DNA from: an uncultured Clostridia bacterium
GTDB taxonomy: Bacteria > Bacillota > Clostridia > Christensenellales > CAG-314
Direction of reading: 5' to 3'
Length of the DNA stretch: 64,000 nucleotides
Assembly (NCBI GenBank): GCA_947053925.1
Contig: CAMRUG010000003.1
Location: 1 to 64,000, forward strand
Below, one piece after another: positions 8,629 through 18,060 of this stretch (positions within the stretch are counted from its first letter, which is position 1; each line of letters begins with the position of its first letter). The position numbers and the translations under genes are program-made. The notes below the pieces were generated by a model. The model searched no databases. It saw nothing but the letters and a program-made list of their open reading frames with translations, and had not been told where the DNA came from.

Positions 8629-10677
8629 ATGAAAAAAGATATTACAGATAAATTTGCGGCAAACGTTTTCGACTATAAAAAAATGCGCAAATATCTTCCT
8701 AAACGCACATACAAAGCAATAAAAACCGCCCGCGAGCAAGGCGGCGAATTATCTAAAAAAGATATAGAAATTTACGCTACCGCGCTTAAAAAATGGGCAA
8801 TAAAAAAGGGCGCGCGAAGGTATGCGCATTGGTTTCAGCCTTTAAATAACTTTACGGCGGGCAAACGCGACAGTCTGTATTCTGTTGACAGCGATGGTAA
8901 CGCCGTCTACAAGTTCCGCGCAAAAGAGCTTATTAACGGCGAAGGCGACGCGTCAAGTTTCCCTAACGGCGGTATGCGCCAGACGTTTGAAGCGCGCGGA
9001 ATTACCAAATGGGACTACGCGGTTTTTCCATTTATAAAGGGTAATTGTCTGCGTATTCCTACCACGTTTTGCGGTGCATACGGAGAAAAATTAGACAAGA
9101 AATCTCCGCTTATAAAAAGCTCCTGCGCGCTTAACGGGCAAGCGGTAAAACTGCTCAAACTTTTGGGATTTAACTCCAACAACGTATACAGCGTTGTCGG
9201 CGCAGAGCAGGAATACTTTTTGATTGACAGGAATTTATACAAAAAACGCAAAGACTTAGTTTATACAGGGCGAACGTTGTTCGGTGCCAAACCCTGCAAA
9301 GGACAGGAATTCGACGACCACTACTTCCGCCCGCCGACAAACAGAGTTATTGCATATATGAACGACGTAGACAAAGAATTGTGGGCGTTAGGCATCATAG
9401 CCAAAACGGAACACAACGAAGTTGCGCCCTGTCAGTACGAACTTGCTCCGTGCTATTCCAAGTCTAACGAAGCGTGCGACCAAAACCAAATAATAATGGA
9501 AACCTTATGCGAAACGGCAGAAAAGCACGGGTTTAAATGCCTGCTTCACGAAAAGCCCTTTGAAAATATCAGCGGAAGCGGCAAACACAACAACTGGTCG
9601 CTCAAAGCCGACACACTAGACAATCTGTTAGAGCAAGGCGCAACGCCGCAACGCAACGCATTGTTTTTACTTATAATTACTGCCGTTATCAAAGCGGTAG
9701 ACGATTACAATAACTTGCTTATCGCTTCCGTTTCTTCCGCCGCCAACGATATGCGGCTGGGCGGATACGAAGCGCCTCCGCAAATACTTACGGTATTTTT
9801 AGGCGAAACTTTGAGCGATATTTTTGAGAAAATCGTTTCGGGCAATTTTACCGTCGGGAGCGACTTGCTTCCGCCCGTCATTACATCCACAGACCGCAAC
9901 CGCACTTCTCCTTTTGCGTTTTGCGGCAATAAGTTCGAGTTCAGAATGGTAGGCTCGTCTCAGTCCATCGCCGACGTAAACACAGTTCTTAACACCATTG
10001 TAGCAGAAAGTTTCAGGCAGTTTAACGATAAACTTGAAAAGTCAAACAATGTTTTTAAAGACGTAAACGACATTATAGCCGATACATACAGTCAACACAA
10101 ACGCGTTATTTTTAACGGCAACGGGTATTCTGACGAATGGATACGGGAAGCGCAGAAACGCGGTTTTACCAACGCCTCTGCGGCGCAGTCTCTTGCAGAT
10201 TTTTCCGACGTTAAAAACATAGAACTCTTTGAACGGCACAAGGTACTAAACGGCAAAGAACTGATTGCGCGCAAACAGATACTGCTAAATAACTACTGCA
10301 ATACTGTAAGACTGGAAAGCATTGTAACTTGTGAAATCTACAAACGTCAAATTGTACCTGCCATCGAAAGTTACGTTAAAGAACTTACTACCTTAGCAAT
10401 GCAAAAATCTCAATTAAATCTGGATTGCGAAACGGAACAAAATAAAATAATGCTGCTTGATAACATACTGAAAAAGAGCGACAAACTTGCCGAACTTATA
10501 TTAACCGAACTGGAAAAGGAAAACAACGACGTTGAAACAAAAGCAAAATCTTACAGCGACACGGTATTGCCTACTGTAAGTAAATTGCGAGTGCTTGTCA
10601 ACGAAGCGGAAAAAATCTGCCCCAAATCTAATTGGCCTCTGCCTACTTACGGGCAACTGCTATTCGGCGAAAAATAA
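8629..10677 (+). CDS. glnN: Glutamine synthetase type III
   Basis: Large dodecameric glutamine synthetase of the GSIII class, forming glutamine from glutamate, ammonia and ATP; about 682 residues, against 440-470 for GSI. Diagnostic stretches are SSFPNGGMRQTFEARG, the metal-binding GAEQEYFLID, EHNEVAPCQYELAP, the ATP-site SGSGKHNNWS and FEFRMVGSSQS. I prefer the ATG at 8629 because MKKDITDKFAANVFDY matches the family N-terminus. An ATG at 8605 adds eight residues, and neither has a strong ribosome binding site. No PII gene or ammonium channel is adjacent. Confidence 0.95.
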   Translation: MKKDITDKFAANVFDYKKMRKYLPKRTYKAIKTAREQGGELSKKDIEIYATALKKWAIKKGARRYAHWFQPLNNFTAGKRDSLYSVDSDGNAVYKFRAKELINGEGDASSFPNGGMRQTFEARGITKWDYAVFPFIKGNCLRIPTTFCGAYGEKLDKKSPLIKSSCALNGQAVKLLKLLGFNSNNVYSVVGAEQEYFLIDRNLYKKRKDLVYTGRTLFGAKPCKGQEFDDHYFRPPTNRVIAYMNDVDKELWALGIIAKTEHNEVAPCQYELAPCYSKSNEACDQNQIIMETLCETAEKHGFKCLLHEKPFENISGSGKHNNWSLKADTLDNLLEQGATPQRNALFLLIITAVIKAVDDYNNLLIASVSSAANDMRLGGYEAPPQILTVFLGETLSDIFEKIVSGNFTVGSDLLPPVITSTDRNRTSPFAFCGNKFEFRMVGSSQSIADVNTVLNTIVAESFRQFNDKLEKSNNVFKDVNDIIADTYSQHKRVIFNGNGYSDEWIREAQKRGFTNASAAQSLADFSDVKNIELFERHKVLNGKELIARKQILLNNYCNTVRLESIVTCEIYKRQIVPAIESYVKELTTLAMQKSQLNLDCETEQNKIMLLDNILKKSDKLAELILTELEKENNDVETKAKSYSDTVLPTVSKLRVLVNEAEKICPKSNWPLPTYGQLLFGEK

Positions 10678-10708
10678 ATAAAAACAAGTAATGCAACACA
10701 AAAGGCAA

Positions 10709-10735
10709 GCGCACGTCCTAATTTTTGACGTGCGC
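10709..10735. terminator. Hairpin between convergent genes
   Basis: GCGCACGTC (10709-10717) pairs with GACGTGCGC (10727-10735). It lies between the convergent GSIII and acyltransferase genes and can serve both strands, although the T-runs are weak. Confidence 0.65.
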
Positions 10736-10760
10736 CCTACTTATATTTTAACAACAAATA

Positions 10761-12020
10761 CTACTTTACAATTTTATATAATTCTTCTGCGGCAAGCCGC
10801 GTTTTGGCAACAACGCCCTTGACGTTTTTAGGAAAGCAATAATATAGATATTCGATATTGCCTATACAAATTACGTCGCCTGTTTCGTACCAATAATAAT
10901 CGGCATAAATACTGTACGATAATTGCGGCGGCTGTCCGTAATCCAGTTTGCCGTCGTCGGTTACCAAACGGAATCCGCTTTTGTCGTGCGTTAAATGACC
11001 GCTCCCTATATCGTACACCGCTTTTGTACCTTTCATAACATATATGTCAACGTCTATATCTAATTTGTATTTTCCGCTTTCAATTTCTTCCCTTACGCAA
11101 GAACGTTCCCACTGGTACCAATCAGGGATATGGTCAAACTTACCGTCGCCGTCATCCGACGTCAAGTAACCGTGTATATCAAGCGTATAAGACTTACCGC
11201 AATTATTACATTTCAGACTTATGCCGCGTCCTACGGTTTGCCCTTCCGCCAAACAATGCGGACACTTGTACAACACACGCTCGAGTCCGTCAGCGCGGAA
11301 CGGTTCGTCCACTACAATGTTATGCTCTTGCTGATAGCGGAAGTTGTCAAAAGTAAAACGCTCTTGAAGAATGGCGTTAATATCATCAACGCTCATTTCT
11401 TTTATCTTTTCGGGAGAAAGCAAGTACTCCATTTTTGCCGAAACGTCCGCCTTGCGCTGTTGCAGACAATTGTAAAGAGGGTCGTGCAAAAATGCCCCTT
11501 CGGTCTTTATCATCACTACGGGTACATTCATTATTTTAATGCACTTACCTATTCCGTAAGGCAAGGGCGTAGCCGTACCGTCAAAACTGTAACTCGCCTC
11601 CGGATACAGCAAGACGGAAGTTTTGAGTTCTTTTAAACAATGGTACATATTGCGTACCAGCGCCGTATCGGTAACGAATTTATTTGTCGGTATACACCCG
11701 AGATTACGCATTAAACCGCGCTTGCCGACAAACCCGTCCGAAGTCATCACGATATTAAATCTTCTTGGATAGAGTATTGTAGCAACAATCTTTAAGTCGA
11801 TAAAACTCGAATGGTTCATCAAATAAAGACACGGCTCTTTCTTGCCGAGTTGGTCCATTCCGACTTTGCTGTATGTAAAATTTGCGGATTTTAATTCGCC
11901 TGCGGACAGCAATTTCATTAACCACCTGAACAGCCTGCTTGTACGCTTGGGAGTTATGGGCTTTTCTTTTTTTAAATTGACAACCTTGTCATAAGAGAGT
12001 CTTTTTACTTTAATCTTCAC
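10761..12020 (-). CDS. PlsC-type acyltransferase with zinc ribbon, paralog
   Basis: A 419-residue paralog of the protein at 1180-2352, with the same order of parts. The PlsC-fold domain has NHSSFID (His70, Asp75) and YPEAS (139-143). A zinc ribbon follows (Cys253, 256, 271, 274), then a C-terminal domain starting with WYQWERSCVREE. The predicted role is acyl transfer to a lysophospholipid or related lipid at the membrane. Compared with the first copy it has an extra basic N-terminal stretch (KRLSYDKVVNLKKEK). Two copies in one window suggest different substrates or conditions; this cannot be resolved from sequence. Confidence 0.85.
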   Translation of the reverse strand: MKIKVKRLSYDKVVNLKKEKPITPKRTSRLFRWLMKLLSAGELKSANFTYSKVGMDQLGKKEPCLYLMNHSSFIDLKIVATILYPRRFNIVMTSDGFVGKRGLMRNLGCIPTNKFVTDTALVRNMYHCLKELKTSVLLYPEASYSFDGTATPLPYGIGKCIKIMNVPVVMIKTEGAFLHDPLYNCLQQRKADVSAKMEYLLSPEKIKEMSVDDINAILQERFTFDNFRYQQEHNIVVDEPFRADGLERVLYKCPHCLAEGQTVGRGISLKCNNCGKSYTLDIHGYLTSDDGDGKFDHIPDWYQWERSCVREEIESGKYKLDIDVDIYVMKGTKAVYDIGSGHLTHDKSGFRLVTDDGKLDYGQPPQLSYSIYADYYWYETGDVICIGNIEYLYYCFPKNVKGVVAKTRLAAEELYKIVK

Positions 12021-12299
12021 AATTAACCTTCAATCAGTTTATTTAGAACACAAAAATACAGTGTTTTGTTTTATACCATAATTTATTTTACGTCGCTAAA
12101 GTATAATAACACTTTTGTACAAATTTTTCAACACAAAACGTGTTTTTTGTAGAACAATATTAAGTTTAAAAGCCCACTTATATTTTGATAAGTTAATAAA
12201 TCGTTTTAAAACTATATTCGTTATCTGTTGTAAATTTAAATCAAGAAATATAAATAAAAGTTTTGTATGCTAAGCCGTTTTTATCGATATACGATAAAA
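12021..12299. other. Intergenic region
   Basis: Upstream spacer of the second acyltransferase gene and downstream spacer of the MFS gene. It is strongly AT-rich; I see no gene. Confidence 0.4.
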
Positions 12300-12328
12300 G
12301 ACACCGACAGTGATTAACTGTCGATGTC
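12300..12328 (-). terminator. Terminator after MFS gene
   Basis: GACACCGACAGT and ACTGTCGATGTC form a 12-bp stem with one mismatch around GATTA. T-rich sequence follows on the minus strand. Confidence 0.75.
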
Positions 12329-12348
12329 TTATTGAATATGTTTTTTAA

Positions 12349-13938
12349 TTATTTTGTCTGCTCTTCTGTTGTTCCGTTTTCAGGCGTTTCTTTTTCTGTT
12401 TGCTCTTCCAGACGAGTTTCCGTTGTTGCAGTTTGTCCGTCTGACTGTTCCGTAATGCTTTCGGTCTGCTCAACTTGTATATCTCCAACTACTTCGGCAT
12501 TCAGTTCCGCTAATTTTTGCTGACGGAATTTTTTGTTTTCCTTCTTTACAATTACCGCAGGAATAAACACAAACGCCGCAGCAAGCGAAGAGAACAAAAA
12601 CATTTCAAAAGGATATACCGTATCCCCTAAATCGTAGCCTATCGGTTTGCCCGTATTTGCATCTATAAGCTGATTCAAAACAATATATCCTGATGCAGGA
12701 GATTTTCCGAAACCGTCAATTACAGGACCGAAACCGTTGACAACCAGCGGATTGACTATTGCGCCTATAATCATAGGCAGCATTACAAAGATGATTATGC
12801 GGATACCTTGGAAACACCCCGCCTTTTCTTCGGGAGTATAATCTCGCGCAGTAGCGTTAAACAATGCTGCCGCAAGTAACGATGCTCCCTCTATCATTGT
12901 GCCGCCTAGAATAAACAGAACGTAACGCCAAACGGGATTGCAGTTTGTAAACTTGATAATGTAAACAAGTATTCCTCCGAGTACGCCCATTACTGCAACA
13001 GGATAAAAGAACTTGTCTTTGCCGTACTTATCCATAAGCTTACCGCCGACAACAGCCAAACCTGCCGACAACAGCACTACCACGGCAAGAGGAATAACGT
13101 AACCGTCTTCAAAGCCTACGGTGTATTGCATCAGCATTATCATCTGCGGTTGCCACAATTGCATTGCAAGTCCCGAAAACATCATACCTATAAGGCAGAT
13201 ATAAATCATTTTGTGTTTTTTGATATTTTTCGGTTTAAAGCCGTATGCAACTTCCTGAATATACTTACCTGATCTGTCGGGTTTAAGTCGAGGACTGTCT
13301 TTTAACGTAAACAAACCTATAACTCCCGAAATTGCCGTCAAGCCACCCAAAATCAAGAAGAACAACCACCACATTGCCGAACGCGTCAATTCGCCGTCGG
13401 TATACTTGGGTAATGTAAGCGGATCGAATACGACAAAAATCAGCATCAATGCCGCAACAGGCATAATGGACAGTATAACTTCGACAAAGCCGCGGTTTGT
13501 AATATCCGTAACGTCGGTAACCCACGAAGAAAATGCCGCATCGTTACTCATAGAGCCGAATACTGTCATAACACAGTCCATTACTACAAAGATAACGACA
13601 AGCGCAATTATATTGTCTCGGCTTGCGGTATCGAACAACCCGAACGCCGCCGTTACCGCGCCCCAGATAATGTAGCCCCAACATACAAATACTTTGCGTT
13701 TGCCCAAGCGGTCGGATAATACTCCGCCGAAGATAGTTACCAAAGCCGCCACTACCGCGCTTGCCGCAACCGTCGCGCTTGTCGCCCAAGTATCGGTTGT
13801 TATCATCTTTTGGATATAAGTAGAAAAATAAACGTTTTCCACCATCCAAGCCAACTGTCCCATAAGGCCGAACAACACAATAGAAAACCAAATTTTGCCG
13901 CCCAGTTTAATTGACTTTTTTACGACTACTTCCGCCAT
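12349..13938 (-). CDS. MFS transporter
   Basis: Major facilitator superfamily membrane transporter, 529 residues with about 12 predicted membrane segments. The loop 2-3 signature is visible as GGVLSDRLGKRKVF, and a second half-signature as GGKLMDKYGKDKFF. The arrangement resembles the glycoside/sugar-cation symporter type, but the substrate is unknown. After the last membrane segment comes a basic KKENKKFRQQK stretch and then a 50-residue Glu/Thr/Gln-rich tail, which is unusual and presumably cytoplasmic and disordered. It stands alone between terminators. Confidence 0.85.
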   Translation of the reverse strand: MAEVVVKKSIKLGGKIWFSIVLFGLMGQLAWMVENVYFSTYIQKMITTDTWATSATVAASAVVAALVTIFGGVLSDRLGKRKVFVCWGYIIWGAVTAAFGLFDTASRDNIIALVVIFVVMDCVMTVFGSMSNDAAFSSWVTDVTDITNRGFVEVILSIMPVAALMLIFVVFDPLTLPKYTDGELTRSAMWWLFFLILGGLTAISGVIGLFTLKDSPRLKPDRSGKYIQEVAYGFKPKNIKKHKMIYICLIGMMFSGLAMQLWQPQMIMLMQYTVGFEDGYVIPLAVVVLLSAGLAVVGGKLMDKYGKDKFFYPVAVMGVLGGILVYIIKFTNCNPVWRYVLFILGGTMIEGASLLAAALFNATARDYTPEEKAGCFQGIRIIIFVMLPMIIGAIVNPLVVNGFGPVIDGFGKSPASGYIVLNQLIDANTGKPIGYDLGDTVYPFEMFLFSSLAAAFVFIPAVIVKKENKKFRQQKLAELNAEVVGDIQVEQTESITEQSDGQTATTETRLEEQTEKETPENGTTEEQTK

Positions 13939-14128
13939 AAAACTCTCTCCTTTTATTTACCAATAAACATAACAGTCTACAACGGAAATAATAAATTAGT
14001 TCTATTGATAAGTCTGTAATATCAGTATGATATATTTTATCACAACAGCTGTTAAATTACAATACCGAAATCAGTTTTTTTTGACGAAGTAATAAAACGA
14101 GCATCGGTTTTCTTTATCATTTTAGCTG

Positions 14129-14887
14129 TTAAAACTCGTCCGCTTCCGGAAAACAATGCTGATGCGTAGAAGCCAGAACACGGAAACCCTCGGCGCGCAA
14201 TTTACCGCAACGCGCTCCAAAACGTCTTTCGCGCATATTAAAATACGACTTGAAACTACGAATGTCGTTTTCGGTAAATTGCGACTTGTGTACAGAAATG
14301 GCTCCGATATGCGTTTTGCTTGTTTTAGTAACGTTTACATAGGTATTGGGATTTGACGTATAATAATACGCAATAACAATATCTTTTACACTGCCCTGCA
14401 AATTAAACCGTTCGGTCAACTTGTCCCACGACGAGTAAAATACCGCTTTTGTTGCCGCCTGTCCCGTTTTCAAATGGTCGGGATGACATTCGCTTCTTAC
14501 CGTATAATCGGGGCAAAACACTGCTTGCGGTTTAACTTCGAGTATAATTTCTGTTAAATTCTTGCTGACGGCATCAACGGTGTAATCTCCGCCGTCAACG
14601 TAATTCAAAAATCTTACGTCTTGTACGCCGAGTAATTTGGCGGAATCAAGTGATTCATTTTTTCTTATTTTAACAATTTCATCGCTTGACAGCGAATTAT
14701 CTATACTGCCTACGCTACCGTCGGTAACTATTGCAAACGTTACCGTCTTACCTAAAGAAGTAAGCCGAGCAACAGTGCCGCCGCAACTAACTTCTATATC
14801 GTCGGGATGCGGACCAACAAACAAAAATCTGTCGAAATTTGTCAATTTTGGAATTGGAACTGCTTTTTTAAGAATAGATAAATACAT
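14129..14887 (-). CDS. PIG-L family deacetylase
   Basis: LmbE/PIG-L fold zinc-dependent N-acetylglucosaminyl deacetylase family, 252 residues. The metal-binding signature HPDDIE (His27, Asp29, Asp30) is at the N-terminus, and a second metal-site element reads ECHPDH. Members deacetylate GlcNAc-containing small molecules (for example the BshB and MshB types). Nothing nearby identifies the pathway, and I see no bacillithiol partner genes. No signal peptide is visible, so it is probably cytoplasmic. Confidence 0.85.
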   Translation of the reverse strand: MYLSILKKAVPIPKLTNFDRFLFVGPHPDDIEVSCGGTVARLTSLGKTVTFAIVTDGSVGSIDNSLSSDEIVKIRKNESLDSAKLLGVQDVRFLNYVDGGDYTVDAVSKNLTEIILEVKPQAVFCPDYTVRSECHPDHLKTGQAATKAVFYSSWDKLTERFNLQGSVKDIVIAYYYTSNPNTYVNVTKTSKTHIGAISVHKSQFTENDIRSFKSYFNMRERRFGARCGKLRAEGFRVLASTHQHCFPEADEF

Positions 14888-14939
14888 ACGTTACTCCTTT
14901 ATCTCCACTGTTTTAGAAATGCAAATAACAAGACAAAAA

Positions 14940-14970
14940 GCGTTCCATTTATATGAAACGCCTTTTAAGT
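14940..14970 (-). terminator. Terminator after pepF
   Basis: An imperfect stem (AAAGCGTT...GAAACGCCTTTT) sits just downstream of the pepF stop, with T-rich sequence on the minus strand. Confidence 0.65.
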
Positions 14971-14975
14971 AAAAT

Positions 14976-16760
14976 TTATTTACAAAGTTCTTCAAGTTCT
15001 GCCAAAGTCTTTTCAAACGACTCTGTTACAATTTTAAAAGGTTCTTCAGACGTCAAGTCTACTCCTGCTACTTTCAATTCAGAAACAGGGTCCATCGAAC
15101 CGCCCAGCGACAAAAACTTTTTGTAATCGCGGACAGCCGATTCGCCTTCGCTTAAAATCTTTTCGGCTATACATACCGCCGAGATAATACCTGTCGAATA
15201 TTTGTAAACGTAAAACGCTCTGTAAAAATGCGGGATACGCGCCCATTCGTATTTAATTTCATCGTTATGATGAACGGCATCGCCGTAATACATTTTGTTA
15301 AGTTCCAAATACTTTTCGCACATAACGTCAGCCGTTAACGGTTGTCCTTTTTCCACCATATCGTGAGAAATTTGTTCAAATTCCGCAAACATAGCCTGAC
15401 GGTACATTGTAGTACGGAGCATATCCAAATAGTACTGCAACAAATACTTTTTAAGTTTTACGTCTTTTTCCGTCTTTAAAAGATACTTTAACAACAGCAC
15501 TTCGTTACAGGTCGACGCTACTTCCGCAACAAAAATTTTGTACCCTGCTTTTGCAAAGGGCTGAGCCTTTTCGCTATAATAACTGTGCATCGAATGTCCC
15601 ATTTCGTGCGCTATTGTAAAAATGTCGTGAGTTGTCTTTTGGTAATTTAACAACATATACGGGTGAACGCCCGACACGCCCATAGAGTACGCTCCCGTGC
15701 GCTTGGTCGGAGTTTCATGTACGTCTATCCAACGGTTATCGAACGCGTGTTTTACTACCTTTAAGTAATCTTCGCCAAGCGGAGCCAAGCCTTTCATAAC
15801 TAAATCGCAAGCCTGTTCGTATTCGCAGGATATATCCGCGTCTTCAAAAATCGAAACATACAAGTCGTACATATTGAGAGTATCGAGTCCCATCAACTTT
15901 TTGCGAAGCGCGATATACTTGTGCAGAGGCGCAAAACTTGCGTGCATACACTTGATTAAATTGTCGTATACCGTTTTATCAACGTGTTCGGCAAACAACG
16001 CCTGTTCCATCGTGCTGTTGAACTTCTTAGCCTGAGCAAAGAACCAGTCGGATTTTACGCTTCCTTCGTACAAACCTGCTAACGTGTTTATCTTTTCGAT
16101 ATACGACTTATAGTAAGTTTCAAAAGCAAGTTTACGGACATTTTGGTCCTTGTGCTGTAACAGCATAGAATATGTGCCGTGCCCGAGTTGCACTTCTTCG
16201 CCGTCTACGGTTATTTTATCGAATTTAATATCGCCGCTGTCTAGTCTGTTAAATACTTCGTGGAACTGTTCCGAAAACGCGCCTACGCCTGCAAGCAATT
16301 TTTCTTCCGCGTTAGAAAGTATGTGAGCCTTGCCGTCCAGCAAATTTTTAAGTTGAACGTCGTAATCGGAAAATGCAGAGTCGGCAATTAACGATTTCAA
16401 CTGCTTATCGGGAAGCGCGGACAATTCGGGCGCAACAAATGACGTAACGGTGCTGTATTCTGTAAGCAATCCGTAAATACGCGAATAACGCGCCTGTCTT
16501 GCTCCGTCTTGACTGTCTTCGTTATAGCTCATATAAGCGTAGCAATACAACTGTTCCATTTTTAAGTCGATTGCGTCGGAAAGCTTCAAAAACTTTAACA
16601 ATGTATCTTTGTCGTGGAGTTTGCCTTGGTAGTCTGCCAACTGCTTATACTTAACAGACATTTCTTCAAAGCACTTTTCCCACTTTTCTTCCGTTGCAAA
16701 AATATCGCTCAAATCCCATTTGTACTTTTCGGGGATTTCACTTCTCTGTGCATAACTCAT
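14976..16760 (-). CDS. pepF: Oligoendopeptidase F
   Basis: M3-family cytoplasmic zinc metallopeptidase that degrades oligopeptides; 594 residues is the normal length. The zinc site HEMGHSMH is present, with the downstream glutamate in the EVASTCNEVLL stretch. The N-terminus (RSEIPEKYKWDLSDIF) is the standard family start. The gene lies immediately downstream of galU (16 bases), so the two are probably co-transcribed. Confidence 0.95.
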   Translation of the reverse strand: MSYAQRSEIPEKYKWDLSDIFATEEKWEKCFEEMSVKYKQLADYQGKLHDKDTLLKFLKLSDAIDLKMEQLYCYAYMSYNEDSQDGARQARYSRIYGLLTEYSTVTSFVAPELSALPDKQLKSLIADSAFSDYDVQLKNLLDGKAHILSNAEEKLLAGVGAFSEQFHEVFNRLDSGDIKFDKITVDGEEVQLGHGTYSMLLQHKDQNVRKLAFETYYKSYIEKINTLAGLYEGSVKSDWFFAQAKKFNSTMEQALFAEHVDKTVYDNLIKCMHASFAPLHKYIALRKKLMGLDTLNMYDLYVSIFEDADISCEYEQACDLVMKGLAPLGEDYLKVVKHAFDNRWIDVHETPTKRTGAYSMGVSGVHPYMLLNYQKTTHDIFTIAHEMGHSMHSYYSEKAQPFAKAGYKIFVAEVASTCNEVLLLKYLLKTEKDVKLKKYLLQYYLDMLRTTMYRQAMFAEFEQISHDMVEKGQPLTADVMCEKYLELNKMYYGDAVHHNDEIKYEWARIPHFYRAFYVYKYSTGIISAVCIAEKILSEGESAVRDYKKFLSLGGSMDPVSELKVAGVDLTSEEPFKIVTESFEKTLAELEELCK

Positions 16761-16776
16761 AATTATATCTCCTTAT

Positions 16777-17655
16777 TTAATTATCTTGATTTAACAACTC
16801 TGTCAGGTATTTTTTGTAATCTTCGGCAAAACGTTCATCGTGCAATGCGTAATCCGTAAAACCTTTTATGTAACCTAATTTGTCTCCGAAATCATGACGT
16901 CTGCCTACAAAGTCGTAAGCATAAACGGATTTTTCGTGCATTAAGTTTCTCAATACATCCGTCAATACCAATTCGCCCTTGCCGTTTTCTTGCGTTTTAT
17001 CCATATAGCCGAACATATCGGATGTAACGACATATCTTCCGAGCGGCGCAAGCAGAGAATGGATATCGGATTCTTTTTGCGGTTTTTCGATAATATCTTC
17101 CAGCAAGTGGAGTCTGCCTTCACTGCGTATAATTTTAGTAGATGCGTATTTGACTATATCCTGACGCGCAACGGGCTGAACGCCAATTATACTCGATTCG
17201 GTTTTTTCGTACGCTTCTACAAGTTGCTTTGTTACCGAACCGTTTTCGTTTAAAATAACGTCGTCGCCGTTACACACAACAAACGGTTCGTTATTTGCCC
17301 ATTCGCGCGCAAGAGCAACTGCTCGGGCAGTACCCGTAGGACGTTCCTGAATAAAAAACGTTATTCTGGCGCGTTCGTTTATTGTTATTAAACTTGCAAG
17401 ATAGTCTCTGCGACCCAAACTGTCCATATAATTTTCCAACTCGGCATCACGGTTAAAATATTTTTCAACAAGTTGTTTTTCTGGAGAGATAATAACGGCA
17501 ATATCTTTTATACCCGCGTCCATCACTTCTTCGACAATAATCTGCAATGCCGGTTTGTCTGCTACCGCAAGCATTTCTTTGGGCATAGCCTTGGTATAAG
17601 GCATAAATCTCGTTCCCTTACCTGCGGCAAGTATAACCGCTTTGTTAACTTTCAT
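16777..17655 (-). CDS. galU: UTP-glucose-1-phosphate uridylyltransferase
   Basis: Nucleotidyltransferase making UDP-glucose from UTP and glucose-1-phosphate, for envelope polysaccharides and glycolipids. The nucleotide-binding N-terminus AVILAAGKGTRFMPYTKAMP and the PKEMLAVADKP segment are characteristic, and VVCNGDDVIL gives the metal-binding Asp. 292 residues is the usual length. It is first in a likely two-gene unit with pepF. Confidence 0.93.
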   Translation of the reverse strand: MKVNKAVILAAGKGTRFMPYTKAMPKEMLAVADKPALQIIVEEVMDAGIKDIAVIISPEKQLVEKYFNRDAELENYMDSLGRRDYLASLITINERARITFFIQERPTGTARAVALAREWANNEPFVVCNGDDVILNENGSVTKQLVEAYEKTESSIIGVQPVARQDIVKYASTKIIRSEGRLHLLEDIIEKPQKESDIHSLLAPLGRYVVTSDMFGYMDKTQENGKGELVLTDVLRNLMHEKSVYAYDFVGRRHDFGDKLGYIKGFTDYALHDERFAEDYKKYLTELLNQDN

Positions 17656-17941
17656 ACTAACCTGCTTTTAACGCAATACTGCACTTCTTCAGCCGACAAT
17701 TATTTCACGGCTTACGATTCTGCTTCTTACGTTTATTTATTTTTATAACATTATACTGTATTATTTTAACGCCGTCAAGCAAGCAAACGGTTTACTGTAA
17801 AGCATTTACACAGTTATAAGCGATTAAACGTTAAAAACGGAATTTTACGACAAAATCCGCCTTTGATGATTTTTAAGTTTTATATTGAATTTACTTTGCA
17901 TTGTAATGATATATGTGTATATGTACATATTATAAATTTAA

Positions 17942-17990
17942 AAATTGTCTTCGCTTAGTATCGGCTCGATAAATTTTGTTGTAAAGCGAG
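17942..17990 (+). repeat. Dispersed intergenic repeat, copy A
   Basis: It reads AATTGTCTTCGCTTAGTATC then GGCTCGATAAATTTTGTTGT and AAAG. It matches the copy at about 21243-21292 and the minus strand of 62663-62714, with a shared core of TTCGC-CTCGA-AATTTT-TTG-AAAG. Confidence 0.6.
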
Positions 17991-18000
17991 CAAATAAAAT

Positions 18001-18026
18001 TTCCCGCTCAAAATGTGAGCGGGAAT
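18001..18026 (-). terminator. Terminator after ypeB
   Basis: TTCCCGCTCA pairs with TGAGCGGGAA around a short loop, followed by T-rich sequence on the minus strand side. Confidence 0.7.
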
Positions 18027-18060
18027 ATTTTCATTAAAATTTATTACTGCAACTTTAAAT

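Larger units (their letters stand above)
17656..18060. other. Intergenic region galU/ypeB
   Basis: AT-rich gap. It contains one copy of the dispersed repeat (listed separately) and the ypeB terminator-like stem with the TTCCCGCTC...GAGCGGGAA pair near 18001-18025. I see no gene. Confidence 0.5.
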